Of a DNA stretch of 64,000 bases, positions 56,032 to 64,000 are shown piece by piece. Below the pieces are notes generated by a model. It ran no database searches and was not told the origin of the DNA. It was given only the letters and a program-made list of their open reading frames with translations. The DNA comes from Canna indica (taxonomy: Eukaryota > Streptophyta > Magnoliopsida > Zingiberales > Cannaceae): the NCBI GenBank assembly GCA_034359265.1, contig CP136896.1, forward strand, positions 10,137,501 to 10,201,500, read 5' to 3'. The position numbers were made by a program, and so were the translations under genes. The first letter of the stretch is position 1. Every line of letters starts with the position of its first letter.

Positions 56032-56359
56032 TGATGAAGTATGAATAAGGATCTGCAGGTATTAACTAACAGTGAGGTGTGTAAATACAATTGAAGACAT
56101 GTAATAAGTCAATAGGCTGGTTAATAAGTCAGAGGACATTTGAGTAACTTCCTTTTTGCATTTCATTTCGAATTCAGTATAAATGGGGGAAGGAAATGTT
56201 TCCGCCAAAGATAGAAAATACACAGCTCTTCGAGCTAATCTTTTTTCCCAGTTTTATATCCTTTGAACACTGGTTTTCTGGATTTTGATTAAAAATAGAT
56301 TCAATGTATGAATAAGATGGTCTTCTTCTTCAGTCTGGTCTGTGATCATTTTGCTATCA
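56032..56359 (+). repeat. 3' LTR of the TAC1 Copia element
   Basis: Its 328 bp align without gaps to the 5' LTR. The only difference is GTGATCATT here against GTGATAATT there. The host duplication ATGCC follows, and then TAC1 exon 3 resumes in frame. Confidence 0.97.
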
Positions 56360-56750
56360 ATGCCCTCAATGAGAACGAGAGTGAGAGTGATTCAGAGGGG
56401 AAGAAACTCCATATGAAGCAGCACAAGGAGAGTGATCAGGGAGACGAGCCAAATGGAAAGCTACAAACGTACAGTACGTACATGCCCCATTACTTCTCTA
56501 TTTAATTATTATTTATTGCTCATTATTTAATTAATTAGTTGTTCCATAATTAAGTTCTTGAGTGGAGCATTATTAATGCAGTACTGCTAATATGTTCTTT
56601 GTTTTGCTGGTTAATGGGTAGCTGATATCAGGGAGGTTAACGAAGAAGAAGAAAAAGATTCACCCGGAGATGGAGGCGTACAAGGGAAGAAACAAACAAG
56701 ATAAGCCTCTCATGGCAGCTGGTGATCAATCTTGTATCTTTCTTTACTGA

Positions 56751-57730
56751 AGAATAATAATTCATTTTTCATTAATTATATTAATCAAGCTTATCGATAA
56801 ACCTTCAAATATAAATATACATCAAAGCGAAGCACTCACTCAGAAGTATATATATATTCTCGATCAAGATCTGTGAACAAGTCTGATCAGTACATAGTAC
56901 TACACATCAATATACCATGATCGAGTTGCATGTGGGTTAAATATATTGATCTACGCATGATTTGATTGCTTCCAATCATATATAGGGATCCAATGAAACT
57001 TGTACCTGATCATGTGGTCCACTCAATCTTAATTAGTGTATAAACACCAGAGAAAGCATATACATGTTAATTATGTAAGGAGGATCCAAAACAATATTGA
57101 TTGCAAAATTAATGCTGCTCACTTATTGCATGATGTCCCTATGGGACAAAGTTAAATTACCTTAGTCTGAGCTGGCAAAAGTACTTTGATGAAATGGGTA
57201 GATGATTAAGTGAGGGAGGAGCACTGAGTACATAGAATTAATAGATTGACATTTGACAGTGACGGAGCACATGCACTGTAGAGTGGTCCATTTGATTTGC
57301 CTGCATCGTTGTCTCTGAGCTCGCCCCACATGCACGACTGCGCGAGCCAGGTGCGCCCATTTTGTCGAGCAGGTGAAGCGATCGATTAAGATCAATTCAC
57401 TTCATGGGATTTATGGGCTATGAAAACACATATGGTATATTTATTTTATTGGATAAAAAAAGATTAGATTGAACGATAAATAAAGGAGGATTGAATATGA
57501 ATTTTTAAAATTCGATGTATATCGGATATAAATATTCTTCTTTATCCTATGAAGCAAACATGCTCATAGTGTTCTCGACCAAGTCGGATTGTTGTAAATC
57601 TCCGTGTTTCCTAGTTCAATGCGGCTTCGGTGATGATATGTAAATACACTCTGACGCTCAAGTGAAAGAGGATTTCAGATGGTGTATATAGAATTGGAAT
57701 AAAAAATATACATTATTGTATATCGTGTTG
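56751..57730. other. Intergenic region downstream of TAC1
   Basis: The first part should hold the TAC1 3' untranslated region. The rest is AT-rich without supported ORFs, RNA genes or clear transposon ends. Confidence 0.5.
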
Positions 57731-58391
57731 TAGGGTGTGCATGGGTACCGAGTAGACCCGAAACCAGTTGGAACCTATCTGATCGAATAGGTTCCGAGTA
57801 GATCCGAATTAAATTCGGATAGGGTCCGGGACAAAACTTAAGGACCAATATTTAAAATCGATTCTGGTTCTGGGTCCAACACATCGGATACCCAGAATCA
57901 GAAGTGGAACCATTATCCGAAAACTATATTGTTCATTTATCAATTCCAGTGTACATGTTCCAAGGGAATTAAAATCGATTATGGTTCTGAGTCTAACACA
58001 TCAGGTGCTCAAAATCAGAACTGGAACCAGTATCCAAAAACTATACATTGGAACTTGCTCATTTATCAATTCCAAGTACCCTATTGGAACATGTACACTA
58101 GAACCTATAAATAATGAATATAATTAAGTTCCAACAGGGTATATACTCGAAACCTGTACCATGGAACTTGTCATTTATAGGTTCCAACAAGGTACTCGAG
58201 ACCTGTGCTACACCACAGGTTTCTGGTAGGATCCAATTCCATGTCCCAATAGGATAGGGTCAGGATCCAAAACCTATGAACTAACCTTATATATGGTAGG
58301 GTCGGGATCCAAAACCTATGAACTAACCTTATATATGGTAGGGTCCGGGTATCATGAAAGATACAGGGTACTCAAACCCTGCTCACCCCTA
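57731..58391. mobile_element. Probable non-autonomous hAT element with internal repeats
   Basis: The ends TAGGGTGTGCATGGGTACC and GGTACTCAAACCCTGCTCACCCCTA's inverted form are similar to the hAT ends at 21126. Flanking 8-bp sequences share only CGTGT at shifted positions, so the target duplication is not clean. Inside, a block of about 110 bp (AAAATCGATT(C/A)TGGTTCTG onward) occurs twice. A 40-bp block with GGATCCAAAACCTATGAACT is tandemly doubled at 58260-58345. Confidence 0.6.
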
Positions 58392-60423
58392 CGTGTCTAT
58401 TTTATGAGGCAGGTTGGGATACTTGGTGAAAATATCTCCTGGGATTCTGTGAGAATACACCTAGAATATGTCGATTTCTATCCCCTAAATTTTGAACTTA
58501 TTACTATCGAATTCATGGTGATAAATGCATGATGTTAATATCCTTATTTGGCCGGGTGAAGACCTTGAGCTTAGTTATGGTTGGTTCAATATATCTGGAT
58601 TTGGTTCATGAGTTAGAATGCTTCCAAGACTAGTCTGGGCTCATAGAGCCAATCCAATCCACATAGATATATGATGTGATGGTGCATCTTGTTGTTAAGA
58701 CTTAGGACATACAATGCAGTTAATTTAGAGGAATAATTAATTAAGACAATTATACTCACACCCATTTGATATTATTTGCATATGTATTGCGCGGATCCGT
58801 TATTCTTTTTGAAAAAAACGGATATTGATGCAGATAAACATGTAAAAAAGCCTTATTTGTGCGGATGCGATACGAATGCGAATATCGATACAGATTCGTA
58901 CTTATCTTATCTGTATCTACACCGTATTATTCGCATAATTATCATTTATAACTTTTATATTATTTTATATCATATATTATAACTTATATAATTACCATTT
59001 TGCTCATTGATTTTTTATTGATTACATTATCTTATTAAAATTGTATGAAAATGTGATGCGAATGCGATGCGAATATCCGCATCAGGATGTAGTGTGGATA
59101 TGAATACACATATTCATATTCGTAGTGAATGTAGATGTGCAAATGGGAAATGCGCGCAGGCACTATAAAAATATAATGAAAAATCAACGAAAATAAAAAG
59201 ATAGACATTGGATGAGTGTTGGAATTTGAATTCCAACTCTTCTAAACGTCACTAAATTTAAGTCAATGGGTCGACTTTAAGAATGAATGAATTAGATAAT
59301 GATGTCACGTTATCATCATTAAAGAGGTATTTATAATAATTAATGATGATTAAGAAAAGAAAATTTAATCGATATGAAATAGATGCCCAAGCGTCGATTC
59401 CAAGTAAACCATTGACAAATATAGGTGCTGATTTCCTCTACTATTTTTTTTATGAAATTGGTGACCGCCTATTGCAGGTGCATATTCTACGTGCTTTCAT
59501 TGTAGTGGGTGCATATACAAATAATATAATATTTATAATATATTTGATCCGCATTGCAGTAGGTTCAGATAAGAATAATATAATATATGCACTATATTGG
59601 ATTCACCGTCATCTTTAATTGGGATAATAATACTATAGTATGAGATGTTAATATAATTTATCATTTCATATTTTTGTAGAAATTTTAATCGATATTGTTA
59701 GATGGTTAATTTATTGTTTTTTTTTTTTTTTCAGATCATGCGCTTTACTTGCTGGTGTCAAATGGTATTTCAGCAAATTAATGGGCAAACGAAGTTGACT
59801 GAGTTGATCATCATGCATATGTTTATATCAGCAATTATAATTTTTTTTTGTTAATTTTATGTAATTTAATGGAAAAATAGTTTGATTTATGCGTTATTAA
59901 AATTGATGCATTGTTTCTTGTATTATTGTTATCCTTAATTTCTTGTACCTACACATATCTACAATCAAGGAAATTACGATTTTGTGGATGGCTATTATCT
60001 TTTTTACCATTTTCATAATTAATTAAGCTACGATTTTGTGAATTAGCAACTGAACTGTTTTTTAGAAAAATTAATATTACTATATCATGAAAAAAAATCA
60101 CATTGACAATCTGATAAAAAAAACATATAAAATAATTAAAAACCATTCATTTACCATACCTTTTAAATGGGAAATTAAAAAAATTAATGGTTACGATCCA
60201 AAGAGGCAACACGTAGATATTTGACACGTAGACAACACTTCGCGGTAAATGTTGTCTTCTCTCGTGGAGAGATCTCAAAGCAGTTCTTTCATCGAAACCT
60301 CCGTTTTTAGTTCTCCCTTCGAAGCCACGTTATCAACCGTTAATCTTCGTACCAACGGCTTCAAACTAACGACGTTGACAAACCAAAAGCTTACCATGTT
60401 GCAGTTAGGCCCGATCTTATAAC
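58392..60423. other. Intergenic region upstream of the 6-phosphogluconolactonase gene
   Basis: The sequence is AT-rich. The stretch 58780-59110 repeats GGATGCGATACGAATGCGAA-like strings in both orientations and may be a decayed transposon. Two CACGTAG strings at about 60210-60230 lie in the proximal promoter of the next gene. No gene is supported. Confidence 0.45.
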
Positions 60424-62074
60424 ATGGCATTCTCGGCCGCCGCCTCCCGCTCCCTCGCCGCCCCAAGCAACTTCCTCTGCCATCGGCCGCTACCGACGCA
60501 CTTTACGCTTCCTTCGATTCCCCGTCCTCAATTCCCGGAGAGATTTCTAGCTCCGCCCAAGAAAATCTCTCTCTCTGCTTCCCACCTTACTCCCCTCCGA
60601 TCTCGCCGCAGACAGCAATCTCCGCCTCCCCCTATGGCGTCCGAAGCGATTCCCATGGCGACGGCGGTGAAGGGGAAGCAGGGTTTGCTGGTCTTCGACA
60701 CCGAGGAGGAGCTCTCCGTATCGCTTGCGAAGTACACGGCAGAGCTGTCTGAGAAGTTTGCCCGTGAGAGGGGGGCCTTCAGTGTTGTCGTCTCTGGCGG
60801 ATCTCTCATCAAGTCCCTCAGGTATGAATCTCATCTCAATGGGAGATTATGGATTTTTAGGGTTTTGCTGGGTTTGCTTTGGTGAAAATAAAACCCCTTT
60901 TCGTAGGAAATTGACGGAATATCCTTATTTGGAATCAGTGGATTGGGCAAAATGGCACATATTATGGGTGGATGAGAGAGTAGTGCCGAAGGATCACGAA
61001 GACAGTAATTACAAACTAGCATATGATGGATTTTTGTCTAAGGTACCGAAATTCTAACAAGACCTGTTGTGATATATGACAAACTCAAATTTTGCTGTTA
61101 GCCATTTATCTTATTGAACATTACGCGTCAGAGAGGAAAATAAATTAAATGTTCTCTCTTTATCTTCTTGTCCTTGTCTTTCATTAAATTGATCATTTTA
61201 GCTTGAATTGCTTGCCAAATTATGAAAGTTAATAATTACTACATATATGTCAATGGTAAAATGATTGAAATTAAAAAGCTTTATTTCTAAAGCTTGAGCT
61301 TATTACATTTGTTCATGAAGCTTGGCGATCACTTTCTTAATCACGGATTATTGACATGATAAATTAGCTTAATTTTTTTTTATCTTCAGTACATGGGAAG
61401 CTTCGAAACATCATAAAACTCAAGAATAGCATCTGTTCTTGTGGGTAGAACCTCATTTGTGATGCTCTTTCTTTGAGTGGGCTCTTAAAAATTCGGATCA
61501 GCAAGATTTATTATAAGTATTATGATTTTCTTCTTTTCTTATGTAGAACAATTGAATGGGACTTAACAGTTAATTACCCAATTCATAGGTCCCCATTCCG
61601 CCGGGTCAAGTTTATGCTATCAATGATGCCTTATCAGCAGAGGGTGCTGCAGAAGATTATGAGACTGCTTTGAAGCATCTAGTCAATGTTGGCGTGGTCT
61701 CTGTATCATCAACTGGGTATCCGAGGTTTGATCTCATGTTGTTGGGGATGGGACCCGATGGTCATATAGCCTCTCTCTTTCCTGGCCATCCTCTCCTTAA
61801 TGTGACAGACCGGTGGGTTACCTTCATAGAGGACTCTCCAAAGCCTCCGCCAAAGAGAATTACATTCACATTCCCCGTAATCAATGCATCTTCTCATATT
61901 GCAATGGTGGTTGCTGGAGCTGGGAAAGCTGCTGCAGTTTGTAAGGCACTGAGCAGCGAGAAGACACCATCTGATTTGCTGCCTGTTGAGATGGTTTCCC
62001 TTGATGATGGGGAATTCACATGGTTTACTGATGAAGCAGCAGTCTCAATGCTCCAAGATAAGGGGAACCTGTAG
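60424..62074 (+). CDS. PGL: 6-phosphogluconolactonase, chloroplastic
   Basis: Three exons, 60424-60821, 60907-61042 and 61589-62074, join in phase to 339 codons. The enzyme hydrolyses 6-phosphoglucono-delta-lactone to 6-phosphogluconate, the second step of the oxidative pentose phosphate pathway. The first 70 residues are rich in Ser, Pro, Arg and Ala with no clustered acids, indicating a plastid transit peptide (MAFSAAASRSLAAPSNFLCH). Family landmarks are FSVVVSGGSLIKSLR, WHILWVDERVVPKDHEDSNY (exon 2), LLGMGPDGHIASLFPGHPLL (about residues 229-248) and RITFTFPVINASSHI. The end is EAAVSMLQDKGNL. Length and all motifs fit the plastid isoform (Arabidopsis PGL3/EMB2024 type). No frame break is seen. 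In-frame ATGs near residues 71 and 77 could start a form lacking the transit peptide, but this is speculative. Confidence 0.95.
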
Positions 62075-63032
62075 CCTATGTAATGTAAGTTGCTGTAGGT
62101 TCTGCAGTCATCTTTATTGGAATAAATCGTCTGGATTAGTTCTGCCCAGATGTTTGCTGCTGTCTTTGCACACTCAATATAGCTATAAACTATCTACTAT
62201 CGGAATTAAGTTATACATGTCTACATGTGGAATCTTCTTTTTTCTTTCTAGAATTCTTTAGTATCTTAGTTTGCATTACTTTTCTGCATTTACTTTATTT
62301 CGAAGGCAGATAAAGGAACTCAGTAGCACTGCAAAAATAACTAGTAAATCACTGTTGTATGAAGACAGGAATTTTAAATACAAATCCATCCATGCTACCT
62401 AGTCAGGCTTAAAAAGTTATTGCAGTGGCATGTGATCTAGTAGTTGCAGATTAGCACCCTCTTCATGAAGGTACTTCTATACAAATGTAGTTTGTATTAT
62501 GCATTGAAGCTCAAAGGTTCAATATTTTCTAGTACTTGCTTGGGCCTATTGGTTTTTAAGGTCCCATGTGTTCCTTCCAAATCGAGTTTACTATGGAATG
62601 ATTGTTTAGATTTACTTTTCAGCAGAATGATTTCCCTAAATGCATTATATTTTTGGAATGTGCAAACACAGAGACATTTCTTCTCATCTGAGGAAACTTT
62701 CTAGGTAAATTTTGTTATAATTCACAGATCAAAATCATTTTACTCCACCTTCTTAAGCTTAGGCTGTAATATTTAGTGTATGAGTATTCAATTTTGTTGT
62801 TTTTGATCAAAGGAGCAATCATTATTTCTAGAGCTGCTATTACAAAAGCTACTCTTTGTTGATGTAATGGCCTGCGGAGGTAAAGTGGTATACAAAATAC
62901 ATGGTTGCGTGATTTATTTAAAAGAAAAATTTATATACAGTAACATTTACATCAGATGCAGTGGGATTGTCATTCTTAATTAATGCCATCTTCCTTTTTT
63001 TTTTTGCTCATTGTCTCTGGTTTTTACTCACA
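62075..63032. other. Region downstream of the lactonase gene
   Basis: It includes the 3' untranslated region and AT-rich intergenic sequence. Short ORFs (for example 62444-62704) lack any recognisable motif. Confidence 0.5.
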
Positions 63033-63666
63033 TTGTCAAAGGTGCTCGCCAGGCGAGGCGCCATAGAGGTCCAGCGCCTTGGCCGCGCCTGGGTGAAGTT
63101 CTCATTTTTTTCTCTTAAGTGGGGGGGGGGCTTTAGTGATGATAAAGGTGGCTTGACATGGGGTGTTATAGCTAGAGCAACTAGTTCTAGAGAATCCACT
63201 AGATTCACTAGAAAACAAGCCAAGTCAACTCATAAAAAGTCAAGCTCTAGTGTTGGTAGTTCAAAATGCTCCACTGAGCGTGACTTTGAAGAGAGAGAGG
63301 CGGATTCATTTGAAACAGACAATGAAGTTCAAGGATACAAGTCAAATGGAATGATGAAACTGAAAATAATTTTAGTGATGAGGACTCCGGGGATGTTGTA
63401 TAAGGAGTAGGGATGAGGAAGGTGACTAACTTTGTGTTAAATATGCGATGTTTTAATTTCTTAAAATTGTTGATGATATAGGTGCAATGGTATGCATATA
63501 ATTTAATTCATGCATTGCATATGCTATTCTTATTGCTTGATAATAATATAGATACTATTTTTTAAAATTTGCGCTTTGCTTCGGTCAGGCGTGCATTTTT
63601 TTGCGCCTTGCGCCTCCGACGATTATGGGATCTTTGCGCCTTGAGTGTGCCTAGTGCCTTTGACAA
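63033..63666. mobile_element. Possible small DNA transposon with GGCG-rich ends
   Basis: The sequence TTGTCAAAGG at 63033 and its inverse CCTTTGACAA ending at 63666 bracket 634 bp. Both subterminal regions are rich in GGCGAGGCGC / GCGCCTTG strings, and no target duplication is evident. A plus-strand reading inside has a Ser/Lys/Arg-rich stretch (RESTRFTRKQAKSTHKKSSS) that might be a transposase N-terminal remnant. Confidence 0.45.
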
Positions 63667-64000
63667 CCTTGCTCTTGCTAACTAGATATGTGAAGACATG
63701 CCATAATTCTTCAATCTTAATATCTCAGATATCAAGTCCTCATTGAAACAATAAGCTGGCTAACGCCAGCAAAAGAATTAGTACTTCTATTTCTTATCAG
63801 AGGGCAATCCGTCTGCACAAAAACTCACTATTTTGACACTTTTTCACCTCAAATGGATATCTAACTTCTAAATATGATTTCTTTTCTTGAACTGCAATCG
63901 ATTTTAAAGCTCTTCAGGTGCAATTTAAATTCTAGTCTAGTTACAGAATCTTACTATGTTTGTCTAATTGCATTAAGTTGTAGTTAACTATGCTGCTTCT
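63667..64000. other. Right edge of the window, no gene seen
   Basis: AT-rich sequence continues to the end of the window without an ORF of interest. A gene continuing beyond the window cannot be excluded. Confidence 0.4.

Larger units (their letters stand above)
51176..56359 (+). mobile_element. Young, structurally complete Ty1/Copia retrotransposon in TAC1
   Basis: The 5184-bp element has 328-bp LTRs (TGATGAAG...GCTATCA), a perfect TGGTATCAGAGC primer site, one uninterrupted gag-pol ORF, a purine tract TGAGGGGGGTG and an exact 5-bp target duplication ATGCC (51171-51175 and 56360-56364). The LTRs differ at a single base (A at 51491, C in the partner). It has the same orientation as the host gene. 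Confidence 0.98.
50549..56750 (+). pseudogene. TAC1: TAC1 (tiller angle control 1, IGT/LAZY family), split by a Copia insertion
   Basis: Exons: 50549-50554 (ATGAAG only), 50623-50689, 50790-51175 resuming at 56365-56473 after the insertion, and 56632-56750. The 6-bp first exon is typical of IGT-family genes. Without the 5.2-kb Copia element and one copy of the ATGCC duplication, the exons give 228 codons in one frame. The N-terminus is MKIFKWINRRL. Near residue 41 is the family block STDTEALLLHDMLNE followed by ILTLGTLGHH. An acidic stretch with EEYFYEEEEEIDAA comes next, then RRRRTTLADLL. The basic end has KKKKKIHPE, comparable to the rice protein's KKIHPE. TAC1 promotes wider branch or tiller angles. 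As it stands, the first LTR triplet is TGA, so translation would stop after 153 residues and the basic C-terminus is lost. Confidence 0.88.

Noticed and set aside
58740..59110. Repeated GGATGCGATACGAATGCG strings as a transposon
   Set aside because: Inverted pieces are suggestive, but I could not define ends or a target duplication, so it is mentioned only as possible decay within the intergenic stretch.
60547..60834. Minus-strand ORFs over the first exon of the lactonase gene
   Set aside because: They are shadows of exon 1. The plus-strand frame continues through proper splice sites into the lactonase core.
62961..63410. ORF of 149 residues near the right edge
   Set aside because: It begins outside and ends inside the transposon-like segment 63033-63666, crosses its terminal repeat, and only a short basic stretch resembles anything. 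I did not call it a gene.

Overview
This is a plant nuclear window, most likely from a monocot. The evidence is GC-rich 5' exons that fade to AT-rich 3' exons, nested transposons, plastid transit peptides, and a TAC1 gene whose motifs follow the rice form. The species cannot be fixed from the sequence.

The host genes are few. On the left, a plastid ATP synthase delta-like ORF (296-976, +, short at the C-terminus) faces an eight-exon MFSD5-type molybdate-anion transporter (1748-5267, -). After a foldback MULE MITE and a decayed Copia element (9517-14446, -) comes a divergent pair: a plastid HpcH/HpaI aldolase (14812-15894, -) and a three-exon plastid membrane protein of unknown function (16245-19254, +). 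On the right are a TAC1-type tiller-angle gene (50549-56750, +), split in its third exon by a young full-length Copia element, and a three-exon plastid 6-phosphogluconolactonase (60424-62074, +).

From about 20.1 to 41.7 kb lies one old Ty3/Gypsy element, minus-oriented. It has been opened by five later insertions whose ends and target-site duplications (TSDs) can be read: a 5.3-kb hAT (itself carrying a Harbinger MITE), a 567-bp hAT MITE, a 3.6-kb hAT, a probable solo LTR and a 7.0-kb CACTA element. From 42 to 48.5 kb there are MULE transposase remains, a second CACTA element that is an internal-deletion relative of the first, and a fragment of a third CACTA in the opposite orientation.

The strongest observation is the Copia element at 51176-56359. 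Its 1484-codon ORF is uninterrupted, its 328-bp LTRs differ at one position, and it has a 5-bp TSD. It sits in TAC1 coding sequence so that the first LTR triplet is an in-frame TGA. I found no clearly novel molecular system. The interest lies in this gene disruption and in the readable transposon stratigraphy.
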